The position numbers were made by a program, and so were the translations under genes. A stretch of 57,519 nucleotides of DNA from Rhizoclosmatium globosum (taxonomy: Eukaryota; Chytridiomycota; Chytridiomycetes; Chytridiales; Chytriomycetaceae). The stretch is from contig MCGO01000228.1 of assembly GCA_002104985.1 (NCBI GenBank), forward strand, positions 1 to 57,519, in the 5' to 3' direction. Positions 21,979 to 31,966 of this stretch are shown piece after piece (the stretch's first letter is position 1; each line of letters starts with the position of its first letter). Below the pieces are notes generated by a model. That model saw only the letters and a list, made by a program, of their open reading frames with translations. It made no database searches and was not told where the DNA came from.

Positions 21979-24799
21979 ATGCCGCCGCGGATCCAATCTG
22001 CGCTTCTTCTCTTTTGCATCGGAGTTCTGATCATGATGGGTACATTCGCACGCCCTCGCCCTCAGCCGGCAGCTAACCCTCTCCAAAGGCGTCGTGTACC
22101 TGCACATCCCATCGGCCCCAATCCCGGTTCTGCACTCGCGCACGCGCCTCGACTTTCCCTTCCGCCTCAAATCACCCGTAAAAACAAGCGACGACGAGGC
22201 CGATTACGTCGTTCTCTTCTTCAAACCAGGAACCAGCGACGCCTTGCAGGTTGCCTGGGTGGCAAACAACCCCACGCTCCCCTCGGAACCAGGAAGCGAC
22301 GAATCAACGGAATCGCCTCAAAAACGACTTCATAATCCCGTCGTGCAACTCTATGAAGCCCCAATTGCCTCGTTCCTCACCCCAGATGCTCTTGCCGCTC
22401 CTTACCTCACTCCAAACAGCCTTCCAGCTGTCCCACTCCGCTACTTGGGCGCTGAAAAAATCCCTGGAAAGCTGCATGTGATGTCAATCTCGAAATTCAC
22501 ATACCCAAACCCATCCCTCGCCCTCCTCTATTTCAAAATCGGGGGCGGAGGCGAATCTTACTCCTTCCACACAAAAGTCATTGAAATGTTCAGTAATAAC
22601 GAAGCGGCTTCCGAGATTCATCGTTCAGATTCCGGGTGTTTCAAAGACGGCATCCCTTGTGGATGTGTCAACTTTCTTTCATCTGACAAGGAGAGCTGTA
22701 CGCATGACGGAGCGTTGAAGGCTTTCGAATTTGAGATGCCAGGGAATATGTGGATCAACAAGTTTTTGTACACGTATCGGAAATCGTTATTGTATTGGCG
22801 GCAGTTGGATGATTACATGTTTCGAATGATTCCTACGGCAGACAGCAAAATACACGGAAAAATTGAGAGCGAATCGGTGAATGCGGGACCAATGCATGAT
22901 AAACCAGAGTATGGCTCTGGTTTCAAGAGTTTGGCGTTGGTGGAAATGTTTGCAGAGTGAGTTTTTCGAATTCACTTGAATCCAGTACTTATGGAATCAT
23001 ATCAGGGAAGGTGCTCAAACAGTGCTCGACTTTCGATACAAAGCTGATGGTGATGATGACTTCTGGTTTTATATTTTCATCAACCATCGCGGAGTTGGAC
23101 AAACTAATTGGACTCAAACTATCGTTCACAAAACCTTTGAATCACTTCGACAAGTGAATGATCTTCCAATTCAATTCGACGACTATTATTTCATCAACAA
23201 TCCTGTTGTTTCCACGGCTCGGAACGGTACCTGTGCTGTCTTTCTGTGGAAGGGAATTTTGCATGTGTTTGATTACGTTGGTTCAAAGAATCTTGTGAGT
23301 GGTGCGCCTCATGGATTAACTTTGATGAAGTCAAGACTTGTCAAATCACTTCAAACCAATGTGCGAATGAGGGGAGCAGTTGTTGATGATGACGGACTGT
23401 TGATTGCCATGGTCACAGATGTGAGAAACCCTTGTTTGAGTGGTGTACTGAGCTAAAGTTTCATTCTTAGACGGATAACGTAATTAGTCTTCAGCGAAAC
23501 TTTACAGTCCGGCCGAGGCCTGAACCGCTTCCTGTGGACCCTGTTTACGAAACTCTCGCTCCTGATCTCGCTGCTCAAGAAGCGACAGAGCGAAATGTTG
23601 CGACTCAAGAACAACAACAACAGCAACAACAACAGCCCAAGCCTCTCAATCCAGCTGAAGCTTTCTTCCGCGCACCTTTCGAAATTGGATTCCTATTCGA
23701 CGCACAACCCTCAGTCTCCAACATCGGAAGTGTTGCCAACCTGCAAAACCCAGAAACCCCACCACCTCCAAAACCAGTATTCACAACCACTCTCGTAGAT
23801 ACACTTGAACGAGGCCCCTGGCGCCTAGACAAACTCTGGTCCCCAGATTTTTTGAACGAAGTCTCCCTCAAAAAGGCATCAATAGTTTCTATCGCCCTTG
23901 TCCCACCCCAATCAACACCAGACTCCCAACCACCCGCAAAACTAATCAGTCTCCTCTGGAGCAACGACGTCCTCACAGTGCTAAACCTCTCCGCCTCCCA
24001 AAAAGATTCCTTCGTCCTGCGATTCATGCAAGAAAAATGGGTCATGTTTATGGGAATGGCGTTTGTCGTGGCCATGTTTGTGCAGTATGAGATTGCATGG
24101 GCTGCACGAGACGCGATGTTGAGAGCGTATTTTGCGCGTCCGTTTCCAGCGGCGGTTGTGGCGGGGGCTGTTGTGAGTCATCAGAGGGCTTTGGCGCAAG
24201 CGCAGGCGCAGGCTTTGGCGGCGACTGTGGCGCATGAGGAGGCTGTACGAGCGGCTTCGGTTGCTCATGACGCGATGGTGCAGAATGCTGCGTCGCGTGT
24301 TGCTGAGGCTCAGGCTTCGTTTGCTGCAACGGCACCTGAGGGGGAAAGTGAGTCGGCTCAGGAAGCTGCGGTAGCCGCTCACGATGCCATAATGCAAGAG
24401 GCAACGTCACTTATAGCTGAAGCACAAGCGTCCGTTGAACAAGCTTCTGTGAATCAGCCACCGGCTATGGAAACCTCAACAACGCATGAATCTATACATA
24501 GATCTGCTATGCAAGATGCTGCTCTTCGTGCAGCAGCAGCACAGGCACGGATGGCGGCAGCAGCGCAGGAACGTATCGCTGCTCATCAAGCTGCCATGCA
24601 GGCATCTTTGAACGTGACGGCACCGTCACTGTCTCACGCAAATGAACCATCCACCCACGCAACTTCGACATCGACAAGAGTGACTGTAACTGTGGAAGGA
24701 GGGATACGGAGACGAACAACCACAACCACAACTGTATCAGAGAATGGAGAAGTCTCGACAAGTTCTACAACTGTAGAATCTAGTGATTTCGCTGAATAA
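21979..24799 (+). CDS. Single-pass membrane protein with large lumenal part and Ala-rich coiled tail
   Basis: 890 residues in four exons; introns 22040-22088 (GCTAAC branch), 22957-23005 and 23421-23470 each restore frame. The N-terminus MPPRIQSALLLFCIGVLIMM is a signal anchor. About 600 residues follow with no family I recognise; landmarks are YVVLFFKPGTSDALQVAWV, DGIPCGCVNFLSSDKESC and DDDFWFYIFINHRGVGQTN, then a poly-Gln run. A second hydrophobic helix, WVMFMGMAFVVAMFVQY, is followed by an Ala/Gln/Glu-rich heptad region and a Ser/Thr-rich tail (RRRTTTTTTVSENGEVS). The layout suggests an ER or surface protein with a cytosolic coiled coil. Function unknown. Confidence 0.8.
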
Positions 24800-24883
24800 A
24801 ATGATGAGATTAGAATGTAGTTCGTTCGTGAAATCATGTAGTTCTTTTATGGGTATTTCAATGCCAAACAAACGAACACAGCA

Positions 24884-26679
24884 TCAATTTCCAAATCGAA
24901 TCCTCTCGTCCCTATCACCAAAGTGATTAAACTCGACATGCCACCCTTTTCGCACCATGGCAGTCATAAGCAACGTGAATGTCTCATCCACAACCTCACG
25001 TGTGTCCAAGACGGCTTGAGAAAATTCCAGCTGCAAAGTTGCAAAATCTGCGGTAGGTGAAAGATTTTGTACACGGTCTTGGAATACTTGTCGAGCTAAA
25101 CATGAGTGATAGAAGGCTTTGAAATGGTCCATTGGTTTCGATGATTCAAGGAACCAGAGACACACTTTCCAGTCTTTTGGGGTGATTGGTTTAATTGGAA
25201 CAAGCGATGGTGGTCCGGCGTTAGATTGAACCAGTGTTTTGAGAGTTTCGATTGACTCTGACCCTTGTTGATACGACAAGAGGATCCGATAATCATCGGT
25301 CTGTCCATCAAAGAGTTTCTTCAAGTCTTTGGGTACGACTTTTGAAACATGACGGGCAAGAGATGGTTCCAGGAGCACATCCAGACCCAACACTGATTTG
25401 TATCCAAACACAAAAGTTTCGCGATCAGAGACTTGTTGAAGAGGCAGTATCAATGAATCTACTTGCTCATTCCACAGTTTTGATGCATTGAGAGGTTTTC
25501 GAACAGGATCAGAATGGGATTCCGAGACTTTCTTTGCAAGGTCACGTACAAGTCCCTGTATGGCCAATTCACCACGTTCAACGTTAAGAGTACGCGTTAC
25601 GACAACGTGGTTAGATTGGTAGCAGCAGTACATATTGAAGACGGAGAGTGGCAAAAAGACTTGCAGGAGCGTAAGTGGAGAGGAGGAGGCACCAATAAAA
25701 AACGAGAGCCCAATGCCGACAAGGGTTCCCAAAAGTCCAGCCATTGTAGACTGTGCACCACTCTTTGCAGTCACATCTCCCAAATTATCTTGCAGAGTAA
25801 AGCCCTTGTGAATGGCAGCCCGTGACGCAGAAGAAGCGAGCCACCCAATATTCTTTCCGATATTTGAAATGGACGCGATTGGAACAAACAAGTGGGGCAT
25901 GAGTGGAGTCAAGAGTTCAAGGAGTGAGGAGAATTGAATCAATGCGGCAGAGAGGAAGCGGAATCTCTTTGGTTGGTCATCGAATTTCGTAGCTACTGAT
26001 CCCGCGTAAAGGACTCCTCCGAGGAGACCGAAACCGTCCTAATGATTTTTGGGGGGGGGGAAGGAAGGAGGGAGATTCAGTGTGAGTCCAACATAACAGC
26101 CACATGACTCATAAGAAGGAGTATGTACTTTGATGATCCAGTTTGTAGTGGCAGCCAATCCAGCCGAGGCAGCTGCACCGAGACCTAGAGCATGGAGGAG
26201 AGCCTGGGTTGACAGCGTACCAGTAACTAGAGTAGGTATGTAGATGGATCTTTACTTTAGTATACCCAATACGCCCTAAGACGATACACACCCGTCCCTG
26301 AGACCGAGTGAGCAAACTGCCAAAGCGAGTAAGGCAGATAGTCCGTTGAGACCGAGCGCGGATAGTTCTTTGGCAGAAATGTGACCATCAGCGCGTCCAA
26401 CGTCTTCCGTGCGAACCCTGTCTTCTCCGCCGCGTCCACTTCCGAATTCGCAGGGTTCGAATTCAGCGGCGAAGAAGGCGCGCCGATCGAGTGCGCGCGT
26501 GTCGACAGTCGCCACGCCGCGTCAGACGAACCCGCTGACGACGTGGTCCACGTTTCGGTTTCGCCGGCCCGTCGGCGCTGCGAAATTGACACGGGTCGGT
26601 GCTGACTAAACAAGGCTGCGGTCTTGGTGTTCTTGCTGTATCTGGTGTTCAGGAGGCAGCAGTGCCAGATACGGATCAT
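24884..26679 (-). CDS. RUS-family protein (DUF647, root UVB sensitive / RUSF1)
   Basis: 546 residues; introns 26227-26291 and 26039-26128 (the latter carries a run of ten G on the plus strand). The DUF647 signature is clear: FLPKNYPRSVSTDYLPYSLW near the start, then STQALLHALGLGAAAS, DGFGLLGGVLYAGSVATKFD, SIGNIGKNIGW-type SISNIGKNIGW, and AKSGAQSTMAGLLGTLVG. The N-terminus (MIRIWHCCLLNTRYSK) might be an organelle-targeting sequence. In plants RUS1/2 act in UV-B response, auxin transport and vitamin B6 homeostasis; the fungal role is unknown. The ATG lies only 35 nt past the MPC2 stop on the same strand, so promoter or transcript sharing should be considered. Confidence 0.88.
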
Positions 26680-26714
26680 GCTTTGTTTAGAAGTAAATTT
26701 TGTTATTCTACAAT

Positions 26715-27228
26715 CTACACTGGCCCGTATCCCAAAGTCCCTGCCAACTGCTCCGTCTTGGCTGGTTTTGCAATCGAATCAACCATCTTGCTTTGTTTGC
26801 GCTCATAGTCCCAAATTCGTAACAGCTGGTAAATTCCAGTAGCCCCCACAAACAGATTCACACTCATAAGATTGTAATTGACTGGAATGATCTGCGTTGA
26901 GTAACGTGCCCAAATAAGTCCTGTTGCTGCAAGTGTTGCCGACTGGGACACGGACAGTTTCTCAGCAGGTCTGTTCAAGTCTTTCAATCCAGCTGCAACG
27001 ATTCCCCATTTGACGATCGGGCACCAAAACCATATTGTTAGAGGCCCTGTTTTGTGATCCAATTAGAAATTCAGCAAAGGTATGATGTAAGGAGGTTCCA
27101 CATGGGATTCACAATGCACGATATCATCAAAGACGGCATCCTTTACCTTGTGGTCCATGCAAGAACTTAGAAAAGGCAGAGACTGTCGTTGACGTTGTGG
27201 CTGCGGATGTTGCTGCGCTGGAAGCCAT
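26715..27228 (-). CDS. MPC2: Mitochondrial pyruvate carrier subunit (MPC2 type)
   Basis: Two exons with one 100-nt intron (27047-27146) give 137 residues, normal for the family. The Ser/Thr/Ala-rich N-terminus leads to SKFLHGPQGPLTIWFWCPIV, then KWGIVAAGLKDLNRPAEKLS, LAATGLIWARYSTQIIPVNYN and FVGATGIYQLLRIW. These correspond to the MPC2 helices and its conserved RPAEK and N-Y-N motifs. MPC1/MPC2 heterodimers import pyruvate across the inner mitochondrial membrane. The partner MPC1 is not in the window. Confidence 0.93.
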
Positions 27229-27421
27229 TTTAATTTTTGATTTTCAGGCAAATCGTACGACATTTTTCCGTCCGAATCGATCCGAATAAGGACCCTTTAG
27301 ACACTTCATATCTTGGAAAAACTGGCGCTTAGAACTCTGTTCAATTATTATGTAATGACAGCTTATTTTAATGTGACACACAGAGATTATATGAATTGAA
27401 AAAAGACGATAACTAAACCGG

Positions 27422-28905
27422 TTACTCCATTACAGGCAAAAAGTTACCAGCAATTATAATAGGAATGGAATACCGGTCCCTTCGAATAGTAAAACTGAAA
27501 CAACAACTGACTCCCTCCCTCAAAGTCCGTTCCGCAGCCGAAACACCATCCTCATCTGGTTTCTTCAAAATACAACTCGTCAAAATCGCCTTCTGCCCTG
27601 CGTCGAACGCGATATTCCCATACTTTTCCCAATAATTCACAGCACTCTCTTCACTCATCAGTTCATAGATACTCAACCGCCCCTCCTTCAATTCCTCCAT
27701 CGAAAGTCCAACCAATTCGGCAAACTCCTTATTGCATTTCCAAATCTCACCCGTTCTTCGCCATAGACAACTCGGAATTCCCATGGAACTAAACACACGG
27801 TCGTATTCAAGCAGCATACGTTCAAACGCTTCTTCGACAAGAACCAAGTCCATATCAGTCAGTCTCTGAGCAACCCACTGAAACCGAGGCCGAAACAGTC
27901 CCATCACATTTAAGATCCTCGTTCGGTTCTCTGGACTCATGTGTGTCTCCATCCAGGAGTTTAGCTTCTTGTAGGAGTTGATGTAGTTGTACGGTTTCAG
28001 CAGACCAGCTTCGAATTTAGCGCTGATGACTTGGTTGAGACGATCTTCGTTTGTTCCGACAGTCATGGGGTCTGCAGCGGTGAGGACAAAACGTTCGGTG
28101 GAGGAGAGGGATTCGGGTTGGGCTGCGGCTGCTGCTTTTCGTGTTTCGGACGTGACACTGCTGTTGGAGACGCTGCTTGCACGAGTCACTCGTTGATTTG
28201 CGGGTGCGGAGGAGGATGGCATGTTGTTGTTAAGAGGACTACTGTTGTTATTGTTGTTTGGTGTGCGATGGTTGTTGTTGGAGGCCGTTGCTGCCGCGGC
28301 AGCTGCAGCTGCAGCCAACTGACTACTAATATCGACTGTTGGAGTCTCTAACGACGCGAGGAATTCACTAATGATTGTCAATTCGTTGCCCATTGAATCC
28401 CCATTGAATAACGGAGGGAACATATTCCCAGGCCCAGGGCCTCCAGACGGAATTCCACTGCTAGTACCGTTTCCAAGAATCCCAGAATTTTGAAGATATG
28501 CAGATTGATCGGGCTGATTTGTTGTAAACGCTGTCATGGGGGCTGCATAGAGGTTCTGAATAGGCGTTTGTTGCGAGCTTCCGACGATAGGAGTCGCCGG
28601 AGACGCGGAGACTGAGTTTCCTCCATCAGGCTTCTTTGGTGGAACATCATCGCTACACAAGTGTGCTATTTTTCGACGTATACATCGTTGACATGGACGC
28701 CCATCATCTGTATTGGAGTTTAGAAACCGCCAATCACGCTATGAAGCTTCCGGTATAAGTAAATCAACTAACCACACGTCATGTGGCTTCTCCTGCAAAA
28801 TACACATGCTTGCGACACCTTTTTTCGTTTGGCCTTCTGTTTGGGTGGTTGTGGTTCAATTGGATCCAGCGGCGGCTGTGTAGATGAGTGGGCAGGATCG
28901 AACAT
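27422..28905 (-). CDS. ERT1: Zn2Cys6 transcription factor with PAS domain (ERT1/AcuK type)
   Basis: 472 residues; one intron, 28708-28772, cuts the zinc cluster. Cysteines follow C-x2-C-x6-C-x5-C-x2-C-x8-C from residue 34 (ACVFCRRSHMTCDDGRPC), preceded by a basic KAKRKKVSQ. The middle is low-complexity (Ala9 run, Asn runs). The C-terminal half matches the ERT1/AcuK family: LKPYNYINSYKKLNSWM, LLEYDRVFSSMGIPSCLWRR, CNKEFAELVGLSMEELK and ESAVNYWEKYGNIAFD, a PAS-like fold. Relatives activate gluconeogenic and non-fermentable-carbon genes. Start at 28905 preferred; upstream in-frame ATG 29016 would add a hydrophobic leader unlikely for a nuclear factor. Confidence 0.88.
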
Positions 28906-29237
28906 CGGAATCACTAATCTGGCGAGGGTGAGGAGCGTTAGTTCGGACAAGAAGTTGAGAAGGAGGACAAAGAGCAGGTCGGTCGCTAAGTAGATAAGAG
29001 ATGACAATGAACGCACCTTTGATGGGCTAGGTACTAGTGGTAGAAGGCAGTACGAAGGCTAGTTGGTTGGTTGGCGATTGGGAAGCACTCAGTTAGTCGG
29101 GGCAAAACGGCGGGAGGGCCCTTGGTCGGAACGGGTGGCTGCGGGATGAGAAGACGAAGACGGGGATGTCGGAGAGAAAAATCGGAAAACCCTCTTTTCT
29201 TTCCTTCTTCTTTCTCAAACAATCAATTTAATAATTA
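28906..29237 (-). other. 332-nt intergenic space upstream of the ERT1-like gene
   Basis: No supported gene. It carries GC-rich stretches and TTGGTTGGTTGG-type repeats near 29060, and should contain the ERT1-like promoter plus the 3' UTR of the RING-H2 gene, both on the minus strand. No clear TATA box or terminator motif was identified. Confidence 0.4.
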
Positions 29238-31094
29238 TCACAAACTATCCTCCAGCTGTAATTCACGGCGACATGTAGGACAGTGTCTGGATACTTTGAG
29301 CCATTCGGATAAACAGGTCCGATGATAATTATGAGCACAACCAGGAAACTCCATTGCAGAATCTCCCATCGTAAAATCAGCCAAACAAATTGGACAGCAA
29401 CTTTCAATGTTCCGCGTCGAGCTGATGATTTGAATGGGAATTTTGTTGATTTCCTCATCCGTTGTTCCAAGAGGTTGAATTGGCAAATTCATGTTCTGCG
29501 AAATTGCCATTATAGATTCAATTAATGACAAAGAGATTCCATGATCGGCAAAGTCATCATCGGTGTCCACATCGAAACTCTCATTCATGGCTTGCTCCGA
29601 AAGTCGCATGAGATGTTGAGTCAACGTCTCAGCAGTATCTTCATTTGATTGATCCATGTTGTCACGCATTTCCCGGATTTCATTTGGATCGTTGGTGAAT
29701 CCCATGAAGCGTCGCAACATTCCCGAGTCAAATCCACTCATTCCCGCATTATACCTTCTAAGCAGTCTCTGAACCGGTGTTTCATCATCAATGCTCATAT
29801 CACCAGCATTCAACTCTTCTGTGTGATCGCGATTCCCAAAGACAGTTTGATACCAGAGCTCCCCATCCTCAATCTCGTCTTCAGTTATATCTTCATCCTC
29901 TTCAACAGGTTGTCTTTCGTTTCGTAGGGGAGTTGGCGATTGTTGTTGTTCAGTTGACGAAATTCGCAGTCTTTCCAGCAGCGCATCTACTCCATTTTCG
30001 CTGGCCCTTCGTCTAAGAGCTGCTGAAGAAGGTGGGAGTGGGCGATGCGGCAAACTGGATCCACCAATACTGAGTGCTTCATTCAGACTGTATCTCACGT
30101 TATTCCGTGGAGGATTAGAGATGCGACCTGCGGCAGTCAATGAACCCATAGATGTTCTTGAAGGAGGTCTATTTGGTGGACTCGTGTTGCTTGCCCGTAT
30201 TGGATGAATTTGAAAGAATCCAAGGTCGGCATTGTTCACATTTGCAGGAGGATTGTTTGGAACAGGTGATGTACATTCAGGAGTTGAATCGTATGGCTGA
30301 CAATCTCCATTTGGACTCTCGTATTTGATGGGGTTGTACACAGGAGTAGTTGTTGTTAAGTAATCCTGAATTTGTGAGATTCGAATTTGAGATGATTGAA
30401 TAGCGGCATGCGTTGATGATGATGTTGATGAAGATGCGGCGTTAGGATTTATCAGTGATGCAGTTGGTGCTACTGATATTCCATTTGCCTGGCATTCCAT
30501 ATGTACAGGACTCGATGATTTTGAGGTGGATGACTTTCGAGGACTTGATTTACTCGTATGAGAGCTACTTTTTCTACTTTCACTACTGGGAGATCCCTGA
30601 TCGTAGTTGGGGTTCCAACTACTAAGAGTTGAGATTCTTGGAATCCTTTCCAATTGGGGCTTTTGAATCAGCTTTGAGCGCGATCCTGATATAGAAGGTA
30701 GGTTTCTTGCATGTCGTTCTGTGGGAATCCTTGAACTGCTAAGGTGTGGTTGACTTGATGGCGTTGAGAGTGTAGAACCAGCAAGTTCCGCGAACGAAGA
30801 ATATTCCGATGATCTCTTCGAACTCCTTTCTCTTCGAGTTCTATCTTGTGAGACATTATTTCGGCTTTGAGATGGCACTGACGGACGCTGTACAGCCACG
30901 GGGTTGACAATGTCCAAGCGATCTTCCAGCTCCCTCGCCTCTGTCAAACTGTCAGCGCCAAGAGAACACATAATTGCGTTCAAAATACCTTCCATAAGTC
31001 GAGCTACTCGCTGTCTAGCACTCTCCAAAAGGTTTTCCAGATCGGGTTGATTTGTGTTCATTGTCTTTCTTTGAAACCAAGAAGTTAAGAACAT
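29238..31094 (-). CDS. RING-H2 protein with long disordered N-terminus, probable E3 ligase
   Basis: Single exon, 618 residues from ATG 31094, or 607 from ATG 31061 (MNTNQPDLENLL). Most of the protein is Ser/Pro/Asn-rich. The last 50 residues form a RING-H2 finger: CCPICLADF, CAHNYHRTC, and CPTC near the end, i.e. C-x2-C...C-x-H-x2-H-x2-C...C-x2-C. A short N-terminal helix (LLESARQRVARLMEGILN) may be a dimer or partner segment. The RING at the extreme C-terminus resembles the RNF111/RNF12 class. It is unrelated in sequence to the RING gene at 1180-3202 outside the finger. Confidence 0.82.
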   Translation of the reverse strand: MFLTSWFQRKTMNTNQPDLENLLESARQRVARLMEGILNAIMCSLGADSLTEARELEDRLDIVNPVAVQRPSVPSQSRNNVSQDRTRRERSSKRSSEYSSFAELAGSTLSTPSSQPHLSSSRIPTERHARNLPSISGSRSKLIQKPQLERIPRISTLSSWNPNYDQGSPSSESRKSSSHTSKSSPRKSSTSKSSSPVHMECQANGISVAPTASLINPNAASSSTSSSTHAAIQSSQIRISQIQDYLTTTTPVYNPIKYESPNGDCQPYDSTPECTSPVPNNPPANVNNADLGFFQIHPIRASNTSPPNRPPSRTSMGSLTAAGRISNPPRNNVRYSLNEALSIGGSSLPHRPLPPSSAALRRRASENGVDALLERLRISSTEQQQSPTPLRNERQPVEEDEDITEDEIEDGELWYQTVFGNRDHTEELNAGDMSIDDETPVQRLLRRYNAGMSGFDSGMLRRFMGFTNDPNEIREMRDNMDQSNEDTAETLTQHLMRLSEQAMNESFDVDTDDDFADHGISLSLIESIMAISQNMNLPIQPLGTTDEEINKIPIQIISSTRNIESCCPICLADFTMGDSAMEFPGCAHNYHRTCLSEWLKVSRHCPTCRRELQLEDSL

Positions 31095-31155
31095 GTCAGC
31101 ATAGTTATTTTATTAAGGAGCTGACGCAAATGGGAGGAATCAAAACCAACGGAAA

Positions 31156-31677
31156 TTACTGAGCAACAGTTGTCTCTTCGCGACGTTCTGGGTGCTCCAT
31201 AGAACAAAAACGGAACCAGCACATGGTGTTGCGACGGACTGAAACATTTGCAACTTCAGCCTTGACAGCGACTGGCTCAATGCCGCGACGGTTGAGTGTT
31301 TTCCGGCTTCCGTTTGGACACAACGTGAAAAAGCAGTACGAATTGCGGCGGACAAGAGCAACTCCAACTTGGCCTTCAGTAGCACTAGGAATCATGGAAG
31401 CAATAGAATCACGACGTTCTGGATGTTCCATAGAACAGAATCTGAACCAACACATTGTGTTTCGGCGGACTGGAATAGTAGCTACTTGAGCCTCGGCAGC
31501 CACTGCAACTGGAATAACAGAATCGCGACGTTCAGGGTGTTCCATGGAGCAAAATCGGAACCAACACATGGTATTGCGACGAGTTGGACTTGTGGCAACA
31601 TTAGAATCCGCTGGCAAAGATGCTGGAAGAGCCAAAGTCAACTGGCAAATAGCAAGGAGAACAAATAAGAATTGCAT
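31156..31677 (-). CDS. Secreted precursor with repeated dibasic-flanked Cys-loop peptides
   Basis: Single exon, 173 residues. A signal peptide (MQFLFVLLAICQLTLALPAS) is followed by four cassettes. Three carry an identical 15-residue peptide, NTMCWFRFCSMEHPE, bounded on each side by Arg-Arg (residues 33-51, 71-89 and 148-166). One carries a variant starting NSYCFFTLCPNGS (110-131), with an extra Arg-Lys inside. Each has a C-x4-C core able to form a six-residue disulfide ring. Spacers of 16-20 residues are rich in Ala/Val and end in Val before Arg-Arg. This is the layout of Kex2-processed repeat precursors such as fungal alpha-type pheromones, and of neuropeptide precursors. The ring C-aromatic-aromatic-x-hydrophobic-C recalls urotensin II. 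The receptor and role are unknown; a secreted effector is an alternative. Confidence 0.9.
   Translation of the reverse strand: MQFLFVLLAICQLTLALPASLPADSNVATSPTRRNTMCWFRFCSMEHPERRDSVIPVAVAAEAQVATIPVRRNTMCWFRFCSMEHPERRDSIASMIPSATEGQVGVALVRRNSYCFFTLCPNGSRKTLNRRGIEPVAVKAEVANVSVRRNTMCWFRFCSMEHPERREETTVAQ
31180..31581 (-). repeat. Four peptide cassettes of the precursor gene
   Basis: Identical-peptide cassettes lie at 31525-31581, 31411-31467 and 31180-31236 (57 bp each, both Arg-Arg pairs included). The variant cassette is at 31285-31350. Pairwise, the three 57-bp copies differ at 7, 10 and 11 positions by my count, all synonymous. Confidence 0.88.
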
Positions 31678-31742
31678 AGTTAGGCTGAGTGTGTTAGAAA
31701 GCTTTATGAATATCGTTTTGATGTGACTTTGGTGTCCCCAGC

Positions 31743-31748
31743 TTTATA
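31743..31748 (-). promoter_or_regulatory. Candidate TATA box of the peptide-precursor gene
   Basis: TATAAA on the minus strand, within GCTATAAAGC, starts 71 nt upstream of the precursor ATG at 31677. The spacing suits a TATA box with a short 5' UTR. Assigned by motif and position only. Confidence 0.5.
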
Positions 31749-31966
31749 GCAGTTTTGATTCCCAAAGCGGCATATGAAGGCGGTATTAAATGCCGTTAAT
31801 AGGCCAATGGTACCTGAAATATAATTGTTTTCTGGTTGGTTGAAATGGGTCAATGGGTCATAATCCCCTTCAACCCTTCCTCAAACTTTTTCAACAAATC
31901 AATACCAGAAGTCTCATTATCACGAGTTATATTCACAAGTCAACGAATAAATCACAAGTCACAAAA

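Noticed and set aside
23534..24799. Ala/Gln-rich frame as a separate gene
   Set aside because: Its apparent start is not ATG; splicing 23421-23470 joins it in frame to the upstream membrane-protein exons.
26050..26060. Run of ten G as a possible sequencing fault or quadruplex
   Set aside because: It lies inside a 90-nt intron, where on the coding (minus) strand it is simply a polypyrimidine tract before the acceptor.
31180..31581. Repeats as a CRISPR array or tandem satellite
   Set aside because: Spacing and similarity follow codon structure in one open frame, with synonymous differences; a eukaryotic coding repeat explains it fully.
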